A stretch of 64,000 bases of DNA from Desulfomonilaceae bacterium (GTDB lineage: Bacteria > Desulfobacterota > Desulfomonilia > Desulfomonilales > Desulfomonilaceae), in NCBI GenBank assembly GCA_041662605.1, contig JBAZSD010000002.1:186001-250000 (forward strand). Reading direction: 5' to 3'. Below the pieces are notes generated by a model that had not been told where the DNA came from, made no database searches, and saw only the letters and a list, made by a program, of their open reading frames with translations. This document shows, one piece after another, positions 52,709-61,777 of this stretch. Numbering within the stretch: the stretch's first letter is position 1; each line of letters opens with the position of its first letter. The translations under genes and the position numbers were made by a program.

Positions 52709-53437
52709 ATGGCTTCAACATGGAATCTGTTCAGGAAAATAGGCCAAAAGAAAGTTGATGAATACAAAGAGTCATACGGGAAAAGTTTTTCTGATAGAAT
52801 AGATAGGGATTTACCTCTCGGATTAAGATTTAATTGTCTAGTTGAATTTCCAGAGGTTGACTTTATCCTTGCCGGTTCAGATCTATTAATAAAGTATCCT
52901 GGATCGGGTTGTTCCGTAATCTCTTTCGGAAAATTTCCCGTCGGCGATTCTATGGCTTATCGTTTTTATCTGAGTTCATCAGCAGGCCCTTATATGCTTC
53001 AACTTGTGGCGGACAGCAACAAGGTTATAGAAGAGAGTAAACTATTCATGCCGTATGATGAAATCTTCCCCGAAGATTGGGGGTTTTGGCTTGCCGATAA
53101 TGATGGGTACATTGGGCTAAGCGTGTTCGACACCAAGAACTCCACGCGTTTCTACAGGGTATGGGAGAACGCCGAAGCGACTAGAGTCGTTGAGGAAGAC
53201 GGACAAGGCGGCCAAATAGATAGAATACCACCTGTGAGATTTGTGGAGAAAATTTTCACTGACCCATTCGGGGAAACAACCGAGAATGTTACCCATGACA
53301 GCATGCTGTATGGCCGTCACGTCAATGAGAACGTGGACGAGTATCTGCTGATATCAGCGATCGATGAACCTGAAGGCGCCTCAGTTCAAATAATGGTCGG
53401 GCTGGAATTGGCGTCAACATCGATAAAGGTCATTTGA
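52709..53437 (+). CDS. DUF2491 family protein (YjfK-like)
   Basis: The 242 residues resemble DUF2491, the family of E. coli YjfK, which sits with a PspA-like gene (yjfJ) in the yjfIJK locus. Recognisable strings are DLPLGLRFNCLVEFPEVDFILAG, the segment AYRFYLSSSAGPYMLQLV, FPEDWGFWLADNDGYIGLSVFD, and YGRHVNENVDEYLLISA. No signal peptide or membrane segment. The biochemical role is unknown. Start choice: the ATG at 52709 has GAGGGG upstream; GTGs at 52679 and 52691 are in frame, the latter about 12 bases from a strong GGGAGGAG, so the N-terminus may be 6 or 10 residues longer. It sits between the TAXI gene and the PspA-like gene. Confidence 0.8.
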   Translation: MASTWNLFRKIGQKKVDEYKESYGKSFSDRIDRDLPLGLRFNCLVEFPEVDFILAGSDLLIKYPGSGCSVISFGKFPVGDSMAYRFYLSSSAGPYMLQLVADSNKVIEESKLFMPYDEIFPEDWGFWLADNDGYIGLSVFDTKNSTRFYRVWENAEATRVVEEDGQGGQIDRIPPVRFVEKIFTDPFGETTENVTHDSMLYGRHVNENVDEYLLISAIDEPEGASVQIMVGLELASTSIKVI

Positions 53438-53465
53438 TCTTAAACAACCAGGAGGAACAAACCAC

Positions 53466-54251
53466 ATGGGTGGAGTTTTTGGATTCTTAAGAAGTTTCGG
53501 AGTTGAGAAATTGGGAAAAGTGGGAGAGACCATAACCCAAAGAATCGTGGCATGGGACCCGGAAACAGCGTCTCAGGCTGAAATTGAGGAAATGATTCGT
53601 GAACTCGACAAGATAACCACTGAGGCTGGTAAGGCCAGGTCTGATTATGATCGGGAACGCGCTGAAGCTGACGCGGCCCAAAAAAACTACGACAAGTTTA
53701 TGGCGGCAGCCGAACTCTTAAACAAGAGGCTCGACGAATCTCAGGCTCTTGGGGATCAGGCTAAGGCTTCAGAAATCTCCAACAGCCTCAATAAACTGGT
53801 CGATGAGCTGGAAAAACTCAAACCTGACCTGGAACGCGAGACTCAAGAGGCCAATGAGGCCAACGCCTACTTCGAGGAGTTAAAGGAACTCGCGGGCGTG
53901 ACAGCGGATAAAGTCAAGAAGGCCAAAGAAATGTTGGATAAAGGCCGTAGGGATATGCAACGGGCCGAGCTTGAACGCCAAAGGGCCGGCGCAAGAGCTG
54001 AAAAAGCCCAGAAAATGGCGGGGCTCAAGAATGAAACGTCAAACCTTGGTGTGGCTCTTGCGGCGATGAATCGGCAGGCTGATCAAGCCAGGGCTATGGC
54101 CGCCGGCGCAGACATGAAAGCCAAGCTCTTGAGCACGGAGCGTGAAGGCCAGGATGACAATATTAAGGCCGCTTTAGCAGAGGTTTCCGGAGAGCCGGAG
54201 GTCAAGAATCTGCCATTGGCGGATCGTCTCGCGGCGCTCAAGAAAAAATAG
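53466..54251 (+). CDS. PspA/IM30-like coiled-coil protein (YjfJ-like)
   Basis: The 261 residues are nearly all helical and heptad-patterned, rich in Ala, Glu, Lys and Arg (KITTEAGKARSDYDRERAEAD, KKAKEMLDKGRRDMQRAELERQRAGARAEKAQKMA). The opening MGGVFGFLRSFGVEKLGKVGE recalls the amphipathic membrane-binding helix of PspA-family proteins, which assemble on damaged membranes like ESCRT-III. With DUF2491 just upstream (28 bases) it matches the pairing of yjfK and yjfJ in E. coli. GGAGGAACAAACCAC before the ATG gives strong translation. No PspBC or PspF genes are present, so regulation must differ from the classical phage-shock system. Confidence 0.82.
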   Translation: MGGVFGFLRSFGVEKLGKVGETITQRIVAWDPETASQAEIEEMIRELDKITTEAGKARSDYDRERAEADAAQKNYDKFMAAAELLNKRLDESQALGDQAKASEISNSLNKLVDELEKLKPDLERETQEANEANAYFEELKELAGVTADKVKKAKEMLDKGRRDMQRAELERQRAGARAEKAQKMAGLKNETSNLGVALAAMNRQADQARAMAAGADMKAKLLSTEREGQDDNIKAALAEVSGEPEVKNLPLADRLAALKKK

Positions 54252-54399
54252 CTGTGTTACAACCCTAATAATTAGTTACCACTATAACGGGCGACGAGAA
54301 ATCTTCCTGGTTCTGAGGCGCAAAATGTTGGAGTTGATTTCCTCAATCATAGTAGATTTCTCGTTTCGCTGGAGATAACCCCCTTCATAGGCAAAACGA

Positions 54400-55185
54400 C
54401 TAATCCTTTATGGAAACGGTCAACCCTGAAACGCCTTCTTTTGCCTTGAATTGTTTGGCAAATTCGTCCGCCTTCTTTTCCGAGTTAAATTCTCCCAGAA
54501 ATAGTCGATACTGTACCCCGGAGTTAGGCCTCGCCATCGGTCGAAGCGCCACTGGATATCCACGTGAGCGCCATTTATTAGCCCACTCCTGGGCAACCCT
54601 CGGGTAACTGAATACTCCAACCTGGACCGCGTAAATTTTGCCCGTTGAAGAAATTCCGGACACTTTTTCTTCTGTCTCCTTTGCTGGGGGGCACGCGCCT
54701 GAAAGCGCAGGAGCAGCGAAACCGGCTTCCTCTCGTGCAGTCTTTACGTCCGATTGACCTGAATCAGACGTTATTCCGTTTCCTGCCTCTGAGGTCTTGG
54801 CTTTTTGTGTTGCTCTAGGGACCAGTTTACCGTCATCTTCTGATTTTAGTTGCTTGTAAAAAGTAACTTCCGGAGTCGGGTGGCAGGGTTTTTCCTCAGC
54901 TTTAGGCTCCTCTTTCAACCTCTCATGAACAACAGTGACGAAATTACTGGAAGGCGTTTCCTGAACAACCGGTTGACTGTTAGTGGTTGTTTGCTGGCGA
55001 ATCAAACGGAGGTTGAGAAAAGTTAGGCCTGCCATTACGGCTACAGTGAGCGCGACTCCCAGAATCAGGCGTCCATTTTTCGGCTTTCCGCATGCAGGCG
55101 CGGCATTCCTCTGAACGCGCGTCGGGCGGCGTTTATTAAAAATGCCCTTGCTAAAATCTCCAAGCGTTCGCATGGAAAGCTTCAC
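54400..55185 (-). CDS. SPOR-domain membrane protein
   Basis: The 261 residues have a basic cytoplasmic N-terminus, one membrane segment (LILGVALTVAVMAGLTFLNL, about residues 40-59), a long variable linker rich in Lys, Glu and Thr, and a C-terminal SPOR domain (YAVQVGVFSYPRVAQEWANKWRSRGYPVAL... VQYRLFLGEFNSEKKADEFAKQF). SPOR domains bind denuded glycan strands at the division septum, so it is probably a cell-division or envelope protein. Its ATG overlaps the argS stop by four bases (ATGA), meaning translational coupling. The argS-SPOR order is seen in other proteobacteria. Confidence 0.93.
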   Translation of the reverse strand: MKLSMRTLGDFSKGIFNKRRPTRVQRNAAPACGKPKNGRLILGVALTVAVMAGLTFLNLRLIRQQTTTNSQPVVQETPSSNFVTVVHERLKEEPKAEEKPCHPTPEVTFYKQLKSEDDGKLVPRATQKAKTSEAGNGITSDSGQSDVKTAREEAGFAAPALSGACPPAKETEEKVSGISSTGKIYAVQVGVFSYPRVAQEWANKWRSRGYPVALRPMARPNSGVQYRLFLGEFNSEKKADEFAKQFKAKEGVSGLTVSIKD

Positions 55186-56864
55186 ATTCGCTCCGGAGCC
55201 GTTACCCCTAGAATTGTCAGTCCGTTCTCAATAACCTGCCTCACCGCTTCCACCAAAAACAGCCTGGATTTCCTGATCCGATCATCCTCTGTCAACACTT
55301 TATTGTCGTGGTAATACGAGTGAAACAAATCCGAAAGCTCCAGCAGATAAAACGTTACGCGATGTGGCTCCATAGCCTCGGCCGCATCTGCAAGCATGTC
55401 CGGAAAATCTGCAAGACGTTTCATGAGTTCTTCCTCTTCCGGAAGATTCAGAGCGGATAAATCCGGAGAAGTCATGTCCGAGTCAATGTTTCGCTCCTCA
55501 GCTATCCTGAAAATGCTTGCTATCCTGGCGTGAACATACTGGACGTAATAAACCGGGTTGTCCCGGGATTGCCGTTTGGCGAGGTCCAGATCAAAATCAA
55601 GGTGACTATCACTTCTCTTGGTCAGAAAGAAAAATCTTGCGGCGTCTGTCCCTACCTCGTCCAAAACTTCCCGCAACGTAATAAACTCCCCTGACCTGGT
55701 TGACATGGATATTTTTTCTCCGTCCCGAATAAGATTGACGAACTGCACGAGCATGACTCGAAGCGTTTCGGGAGCATAGCCAAGGGCCTCAATGCCAGCC
55801 TTTACACGAGGGACATAACCATGATGGTCAGACCCCCAGATATCCACAAGTCTGTCATAACCACGATCCAGCTTGTCCTTGTGATAGGCAAGATCTGCAG
55901 CAAAATAGGTTGGCTCTCCGGACGCGCGGACAAGAACCCTATCCTTTTCATCCTCTTCTCCGGACATCTTAAACCAAATTGCGCCTTCCCTGTCTTCGAT
56001 CTTATCGTTATTTCTTAACTCATCCAGAGCCTTTTTTACGGCATCCGCCGCATACAGGCTTTTCTCACTAAAGTATCGATCAAATTTGACACCAAATATC
56101 TCCAGATCTTCCTGTATTCCCTTAAGGATTCGGCGACAGGCGTAGTCAGAGGCAAGCGGCAGGGCGTCTTCTTCCGGCAAATTTTTTAGCTTCTCGCCCA
56201 GGGGTGTTCCTTTAATTTGCTGAGCCAGTTCCTTAATGTAATCACCCTGGTAATGGTCAGTAGGAAACTCAACTTCTCTTCCCGTCATTTCGAGATATCT
56301 CAACAGTAAAGACCGACCCAGGATCTTCATCTGGTTACCCGCGTCGTTTACGTAATATTCAGTCTCAACCTTGTGTCCGCGAGTCCTCAGAAGTCTGGCG
56401 AGAGTATCGCCAACAGCCGCTCCTCGACCATGGCCGACATGCAACGGACCGGTAGGGTTTGCGCTTACGAATTCAATAAGCGCAACGGGCTTATTCAATG
56501 TCTCTTCATGACCAAACAGTTTCCGTCTTTCGTGCACCTCGATGAGTACGCTTCTCCAAAATTCTGGAGACATCCTGAAGTTTATGAATCCTGGGCCCGC
56601 TATCTCAACACCACAAACAAAAGCGGCGTCATAATTCATGTTATCTGCGATGGTCCTGGCCAAGTCCCGAGGTTTCAAGCCATGAACTTTTGAGAGAATA
56701 AGCGCCACGTTGGTGGCGTAGTCGCCGAAGCGCGCGTCTTTTGATCTTGAGACTTCTATTTCCTTCTGAAAAGATTTGTCATTCAAGTCATAGTTTGAAG
56801 GAAACGTCTTGGTCAAAGATTCATATATGATTTCCCGGATGGAGTCTTTTACAAGGTTAGTCAT
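55182..56864 (-). CDS. argS: Arginyl-tRNA synthetase
   Basis: This enzyme charges tRNA-Arg and, unusually for class I, needs the tRNA to activate arginine. 560 residues from the ATG at 56864, which has GGAAGA upstream and overlaps the stop of the preceding small gene; a frame to 56897 adds 11 residues. The N-terminal Arg_tRNA_synt_N domain is followed by the HIGH motif as HVGHG in NPTGPLHVGHGRGAAVGDT near residue 138. The KMSKS position is a degenerate KISMSTRSGE, usual in this family. The anticodon-binding DALR helices end with ENGLTILGVTAPERM. Confidence 0.97.
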   Translation of the reverse strand: MTNLVKDSIREIIYESLTKTFPSNYDLNDKSFQKEIEVSRSKDARFGDYATNVALILSKVHGLKPRDLARTIADNMNYDAAFVCGVEIAGPGFINFRMSPEFWRSVLIEVHERRKLFGHEETLNKPVALIEFVSANPTGPLHVGHGRGAAVGDTLARLLRTRGHKVETEYYVNDAGNQMKILGRSLLLRYLEMTGREVEFPTDHYQGDYIKELAQQIKGTPLGEKLKNLPEEDALPLASDYACRRILKGIQEDLEIFGVKFDRYFSEKSLYAADAVKKALDELRNNDKIEDREGAIWFKMSGEEDEKDRVLVRASGEPTYFAADLAYHKDKLDRGYDRLVDIWGSDHHGYVPRVKAGIEALGYAPETLRVMLVQFVNLIRDGEKISMSTRSGEFITLREVLDEVGTDAARFFFLTKRSDSHLDFDLDLAKRQSRDNPVYYVQYVHARIASIFRIAEERNIDSDMTSPDLSALNLPEEEELMKRLADFPDMLADAAEAMEPHRVTFYLLELSDLFHSYYHDNKVLTEDDRIRKSRLFLVEAVRQVIENGLTILGVTAPERM

Positions 56865-57039
56865 TTTTGCGGTCTTCCGTAATATTTTTCTTGTCATCTG
56901 TAGCGCATTCAGGGACTCCTAACATGATATCTCTCGTGTAATCCATGCATCGTGTCGTTGTAGCGCCATCCATGAGAAATTTTTTGTTGCACGTCGCGCG
57001 CCATGCGCATGTTACGCAGGTGGTTTTTTGATCGTCCAT
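56857..57039 (-). CDS. Small cysteine-rich protein coupled to argS
   Basis: The 60-residue frame starts at an ATG with TGGAG upstream and ends by overlapping the argS ATG by eight bases (ATGACTAA), which indicates translational coupling and a real gene. It has five cysteines, four of them as TCVTCAWRATCNKKF and TTRCMDY, a pattern (C-x2-C-x5-C) suggesting a metal or iron-sulfur site. It is hydrophilic, with no signal peptide. I do not know a family name. The AT-rich gap 57040-57184 upstream should hold its promoter. Confidence 0.7.
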   Translation of the reverse strand: MDDQKTTCVTCAWRATCNKKFLMDGATTTRCMDYTRDIMLGVPECATDDKKNITEDRKND

Positions 57040-57184
57040 TTCTGCTCCATTTTACATAATTTTCTTTTATCATTTTATATAATTAGAATCAATATATTTG
57101 ATATTAGTTTAAATTATGCTTTATTGACAATCCTCCAATTAGATGATCATTTATTGTTTATATGTTCTAGACGAGGATGACCCT

Positions 57185-57994
57185 ATGGAAATTTTTGATT
57201 CAGACGACATACGTCTTTTCCCTGGTCAGGGAGTTAAGGCCCTCTGTCGATCTTTAAACGGGAATTCTCAAGAGGTCGGTTTCTTCCTTCGTCCCATTGA
57301 AGATAGCACGGGTAAACCGGATCCGGTAGGTGTGCAACAAAGAGCGGGCCTGGTTAAATTCAACGATGTGCTCCTGGTGCTGACTATCTTGAAAATAAAT
57401 AACGATGATGATGACATATTCGATGTCTGGTGGAACTTCCATGCGCCAAACGGCCCTTCCTGGTTCAGCAGAATGTCCAAACAGGAAGACATTGTGGTTC
57501 ACATCTGTGATGAACGTGGAGCGCGTTCTACTGTTAAGATTACAAATGAATTCAAGAAATTTTTCGGTTATCTCTTGAGGGTTCTAGACCATGCCACGCC
57601 GTGGACTGAGATAGAGTTTGACCGCGCGGTAACAGGATTTTGCGCCGAAAACTATCCGAAATCGTCATTATGGGACATGGTGCAGTCTGATTCTTCCCGG
57701 ACCGAAAGTGATAAAAATCAGAGCCATTCAGTCAATGACTACCCGGGATTCATTCCTCTGGATCTAAGAGATTTTTACAGGTATGAGCCGGAAATGGGGC
57801 ACTGTGTAACAATTATTCCTTCTAACCTGGAATGTGAAGCGGCGTCTTTTAATCTTGAAGATTTTCTGGAGCTTGCGCCGGTGAAAACAGTCCTCAGATG
57901 CGGTGTCAGGTGGCTCAAGGGGTATCCTGTCGCGCCTATACCGTATATACCGGGCCATGGATTGGCGATACCGCCGGAAGATGTCGAATTCTAA
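57185..57994 (+). CDS. Protein of unknown function
   Basis: I do not recognise it. The ATG at 57185 has GAGGA seven bases upstream; a frame from 57143 lacks a site. The 269 residues are acidic and soluble with no signal peptide, membrane segment or known catalytic motif. Notable parts are a run of aspartates (NNDDDDIFDVWWNFHAPNGPSWF), a hinge rich in Ser (VQSDSSRTESDKNQSHS) at about residues 175-190, and a Pro/Gly tail. It could be two small domains with a linker. It stands divergent from the argS unit and upstream of the CorC operon. Confidence 0.6.
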   Translation: MEIFDSDDIRLFPGQGVKALCRSLNGNSQEVGFFLRPIEDSTGKPDPVGVQQRAGLVKFNDVLLVLTILKINNDDDDIFDVWWNFHAPNGPSWFSRMSKQEDIVVHICDERGARSTVKITNEFKKFFGYLLRVLDHATPWTEIEFDRAVTGFCAENYPKSSLWDMVQSDSSRTESDKNQSHSVNDYPGFIPLDLRDFYRYEPEMGHCVTIIPSNLECEAASFNLEDFLELAPVKTVLRCGVRWLKGYPVAPIPYIPGHGLAIPPEDVEF

Positions 57995-58148
57995 GAATAA
58001 TGAAACGACATGAAATCATGATATTGTGTACTTGACACTTTTTTGTCTCGTTGTTATCTGTTGTTGCGGTTTCAACCTAGGCCCAGTACAAGCATGAAAG
58101 GCCGGTTTGAGGACCAGTTATCAATTTTGAAAGCAGGCGCCTGATCAA

Positions 58149-59015
58149 TTGGACGAGTCACAAGCCCAATCATCTGTTTTGTTTCGCTGGATAAAAAACA
58201 AGGTGGGACTGGACCGAGTACCCAAGGAGATCCAGCAGGTAATAGATGAAAGTGAAGAACGTGGCATTATAGACGAAGAACAGGGGGAGATGATCGAAGG
58301 AATCTTTGATCTCAAGCAAACGGTGGCGAGAGAAATTATGATTCCCCGAACCTATGTCGTAGCTGTCCCCCTGGACTCCAGCATCGAATCCATCCTCTCG
58401 ACGGTCATAGATTCCGGTCATTCGCGAATCCCCGTATTTAAAGAAAATGTTGATCAAATAGTGGGGATATTGAACGCCAAGGACCTTCTGCCTTTCTGGC
58501 TTGATCAGACGCAGGAATTCGACCTGTCAAAGATTATTCGTGAACCATTTTTTGTGCCTGAGACTAAGCAAATAAAAGATCTGTTAAATGAACTGAGAAG
58601 TAAAAATTCACATCTTGCCGTAATTGTGGATGAATATGGTGGCACATCGGGGTTGGTCACCATTGAAGACATCGTCGAAGAGATCATCGGTGAAATAAGA
58701 GATGAACATGACGCAGAGGAAGATGATTTCGCAGTGCAGCCCGATGGGTCATTTCTTGTGAACGCGTGGGCAAACCTGGACGATTTCGAGGAGTTATTCT
58801 CCGTAAAAGTCCCGCGTGAGGGCTATGACACAGTAGGAGGATTCATAATTCATCTTCTTGGAAAAGTCCCGCAAAAGGGTGAGGAAATCAATTTTGAGGG
58901 GCTTCAATTCAAGATACAACGTAGTGATCCCAAGAAAATCACTCGCGTTCTGGTTACCTCCCAGATGTCCACTCAATCGCCTGATGGTTCAGGATCGGTT
59001 CAATCTTCGGAATGA
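58149..59015 (+). CDS. corC: CBS-pair CorC/HlyC-type protein (magnesium/cobalt efflux-associated)
   Basis: The 288 residues start with EQGEMIEGIFDLKQTVAREIMIPRTYVVAV, then two CBS domains (SGHSRIPVFKENVDQIVGILNAKDLL and SHLAVIVDEYGGTSGLVTIEDIVEEIIGEI), which sense adenine nucleotides, and end in a CorC_HlyC domain (FLVNAWANLDDFEELFSVKVP). There is no N-terminal DUF21 membrane part, so this is the short, soluble CorC form. The start is a TTG with only a weak site. It overlaps lnt by ATGA, the usual corC-lnt (ybeX-lnt) arrangement of proteobacteria. Confidence 0.93.
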   Translation: MDESQAQSSVLFRWIKNKVGLDRVPKEIQQVIDESEERGIIDEEQGEMIEGIFDLKQTVAREIMIPRTYVVAVPLDSSIESILSTVIDSGHSRIPVFKENVDQIVGILNAKDLLPFWLDQTQEFDLSKIIREPFFVPETKQIKDLLNELRSKNSHLAVIVDEYGGTSGLVTIEDIVEEIIGEIRDEHDAEEDDFAVQPDGSFLVNAWANLDDFEELFSVKVPREGYDTVGGFIIHLLGKVPQKGEEINFEGLQFKIQRSDPKKITRVLVTSQMSTQSPDGSGSVQSSE

Positions 59016-60553
59016 TATTTTCATCGATCTTATCGGTCGCTGGAGGACTGATTCTTTCGGCGGCCTTTCCCACTCTAAACCTTGATCTCCTGGCGTGGCT
59101 TGCGTTTATCCCTTTGCTGGTAGCTTTGGAGCGGGAGAAGTTTTTGCCACGGGCCGCTATTTGCGGCTTTTTTTTTGGTTTGGCTTTCTTTGCTGTGGAC
59201 TTGCGATGGATAATCCAGACCATGGTAACATACGGAAAATTCCATCCGTTTACGGCCACGTTGATTTTCGTTTCGATGGTAAGCGCCCTTGCTCTTTTGC
59301 CGGCTTTGTTTTCAGTTGCATGTGTTTTCCTGAACAACCGTGGTTTTGATCTTCTTTTGATCGCTCCGGCGGCATGGGCTTCGCTCGAATATATCAGGAC
59401 CTATATTTTCACAGGATTTCCGTGGGATCTGGCTGCTTACTCCCAGGCCCACAGGCTTGCGCTCGCTCAGATTTGTGACCTGACAGGGGTTTATGGGCTC
59501 TCTTTCCTCATTGTCATGGTTAATGTTGGGCTGTTGTCTTTCATGAAATTTTTTGTCGATAAAGACTGGAATCATCTTTTTAGATTGTTGATAACGTTCG
59601 CGTGCTTGGGCATAGTCCTGATTTACGGGACAGTAAGGCTGAGAGACTTTCCCGAAAACAAAGTGGTCGCGGATACCGTTTCCGCAGGCATACTCCAGGG
59701 CGACATCTCACAAGACATCAAATGGGACCCTTTATCCAGGTCCCAGACATTTGTCAGGTATGAGAGTCTTGCGCAGGACGCTGTCAAGCATGGAGCAAAC
59801 CTGCTGATCTGGCCCGAAACCAGCGTTCCGGTCGTCATAGGAGGATCGGACCCTTCCTGGAAGTACGCTACCTACATTTCCAGGAAGCTCCAGGTCCCAA
59901 TGCTTATTGGCGCTCCTTATGAAATGCGCTCTCATGACAATATTAATTTCTTCAATAGCGCCTTTCTGGTAGAAAATGGCGAATTAACGGAGCGTTATGA
60001 CAAGATTCACCTCGTTCCATTCGGGGAGTACATGCCGTTGTCCTGGATGTTGCCCCTGGGACCGGGACTGGCGGCCCGCGAAGCGGATTATTCCGCGGGA
60101 TCCAGGGTAACAATTATGAAGCCTGGAGGGTTTCCCCCTTTTGGTGTGCTGATATGCTATGAAGCCATCTTTCCGGACATTGCCCGTTTTGCGGTACTCT
60201 CGGGGGCCGAAGCGCTGATTAATATAACAAACGACGGGTGGTTCGGAAACAGCGCCGCCCCGTACCAGCACCTCGGGATGGCCGGATTTCGGGCAATTGA
60301 AAATAGGGTCTGGCTATTCAGAGCCGCCAATACGGGAGTAAGCGCTGTTTATGATCGAGCCGGCAGACTGGTCGCGTCGCTGCCGCTAATGGAACAGGGA
60401 GCGCTGGTCCAAAGGATCCCGGCCAGACCTCAAGCGGGGTCGTTCTATACACGCCATGGCGATATTTTTGCCTGGACTGTGACAGGGTTGCTCGCCATAA
60501 TGTTTTTCTTCGGGTTTTCAATTTCCAGGCCTTTGGCTAAGGGGTTCAAATGA
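59012..60553 (+). CDS. lnt: Apolipoprotein N-acyltransferase
   Basis: Lnt adds the third acyl chain to the N-terminal Cys of lipoproteins at the inner membrane. About six N-terminal membrane helices precede a nitrilase-like periplasmic domain. The catalytic triad is complete: Glu in LIWPETSVPV near residue 269, Lys in YDKIHLVPFGEYMP near 331, and Cys in GVLICYEAIFPD near 382. A last helix (VTGLLAIMFFFGFSI) ends the protein. 513 residues are typical. It overlaps both neighbours by four bases and is therefore in a tight operon. Lnt supplies the LptE-like lipoprotein and others. Confidence 0.96.
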   Translation: MIFSSILSVAGGLILSAAFPTLNLDLLAWLAFIPLLVALEREKFLPRAAICGFFFGLAFFAVDLRWIIQTMVTYGKFHPFTATLIFVSMVSALALLPALFSVACVFLNNRGFDLLLIAPAAWASLEYIRTYIFTGFPWDLAAYSQAHRLALAQICDLTGVYGLSFLIVMVNVGLLSFMKFFVDKDWNHLFRLLITFACLGIVLIYGTVRLRDFPENKVVADTVSAGILQGDISQDIKWDPLSRSQTFVRYESLAQDAVKHGANLLIWPETSVPVVIGGSDPSWKYATYISRKLQVPMLIGAPYEMRSHDNINFFNSAFLVENGELTERYDKIHLVPFGEYMPLSWMLPLGPGLAAREADYSAGSRVTIMKPGGFPPFGVLICYEAIFPDIARFAVLSGAEALINITNDGWFGNSAAPYQHLGMAGFRAIENRVWLFRAANTGVSAVYDRAGRLVASLPLMEQGALVQRIPARPQAGSFYTRHGDIFAWTVTGLLAIMFFFGFSISRPLAKGFK

Positions 60554-61641
60554 CTCCCGCAACGACCAAAACACTCGTGAGATTTGGGGCAGGCTTTCTT
60601 TTCATAGCTTTCACAATATGGATGATGTGGGCTCTTGAATCGGTCACCACGATACTGCTGGTCGCCCTTTTTATGGCCTACATCTTGAATCCTCTCGTCG
60701 GTATTCTAGAAAATAAAGGAGTTGGCAGATCTACAGCTTCTTTTCTTGCCCTGCTGCTGGTTTTAGCCGTATGCGTCGGACTTGTGCTGCTGGTCTTTCC
60801 CGCCATTTTTTCGGAACTGACGGAATTCTCCAGGCGAGCGCCACGATATTTTGCCAAGCTCCAGGAATTCGGGCTCAACCTGGTTCAGTCGTTACAACTG
60901 GATCTGCCGCAGGATTGGAATGAATTTCTTGGGTTGTTACTGGACAGGGTCAAGCAGTCGTTACCAAAAATAACCTATGCCACGGGGGCGATTGTATCCT
61001 CAATTTTCAGTTCAACTTTGAGCTTCATTTCAGGGTTCCTGAAGTTAATTCTAATTCCTATCATTGCCTTTTACCTGCTTGTTTCCTTTAACGACATGAT
61101 AAATGGAGCCGTGGATCTCATTCCGGCTTACACCAAGGAGCCGATCCTCCAGAAGTTCCGGGAAATAGACGCTGTAGTGGCCGCGTTTGTAAGGGGGCAA
61201 CTGACCATCGCCGCTATAATGGCCGTGCTTTATAGTTTGGGGTTCCTGATCATCGGGATAGATCTGTCCGTTGTCTTGGGTATCGTGTCTGGAGTGCTGT
61301 TTGTTGTGCCATATCTTGGAACACTTATAGGCATCGTAGGTGGATCGATCATGGCGTTTTTCAAATACGGCGACGTATTGCATGTGATCTATGTGCTCTT
61401 GTGGATCGGGATTGTCCAAGCATTTGAATCGTATTTTCTTACACCAAAGATCGTGGGAAAGGCGATTGGCCTGAATCCGGTCGTATATATCCTTGTGTTG
61501 ATTGTTGGAGCCAACCTTTTCGGGTTTGTGGGGATGCTGGTCGCCATTCCTGTCGCGGCTGTGGTCAGGGTACTTTTGATATCAGCGCTTGACGCCTATC
61601 GTAAATCATATCTTTACGCGGATCAGGACAGGAAATTGTAA
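60550..61641 (+). CDS. AI-2E/PerM family transporter
   Basis: The 363 residues have seven to eight membrane helices with the family layout: an N-terminal pair (VTTILLVALFMAYILNPLVGILENKGVGRSTA), a soluble insert of about 70 residues (FPAIFSELTEFSRRAP), and the conserved AYTKEPILQKFREIDAVVAAFVRGQLTIAAIMAVLYSLGF and PYLGTLIGIVGGSIMAF. Members have been linked to autoinducer-2 export and to Na+/H+ exchange; here the substrate is unknown. It overlaps lnt by ATGA. Confidence 0.92.
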   Translation: MTPATTKTLVRFGAGFLFIAFTIWMMWALESVTTILLVALFMAYILNPLVGILENKGVGRSTASFLALLLVLAVCVGLVLLVFPAIFSELTEFSRRAPRYFAKLQEFGLNLVQSLQLDLPQDWNEFLGLLLDRVKQSLPKITYATGAIVSSIFSSTLSFISGFLKLILIPIIAFYLLVSFNDMINGAVDLIPAYTKEPILQKFREIDAVVAAFVRGQLTIAAIMAVLYSLGFLIIGIDLSVVLGIVSGVLFVVPYLGTLIGIVGGSIMAFFKYGDVLHVIYVLLWIGIVQAFESYFLTPKIVGKAIGLNPVVYILVLIVGANLFGFVGMLVAIPVAAVVRVLLISALDAYRKSYLYADQDRKL

Positions 61642-61777
61642 ACGTCTCCTTATCGTGGCGCTCCGCTTGAGGTTCCTTGTGGCCTCGATTGGTGAGCCCA
61701 TGCTGTCTCGAAACATAATTTGAAATGCCGGATCAATCTTGAAAACAATTAATAACGGGTTTGTTTCTGAAAAAACC

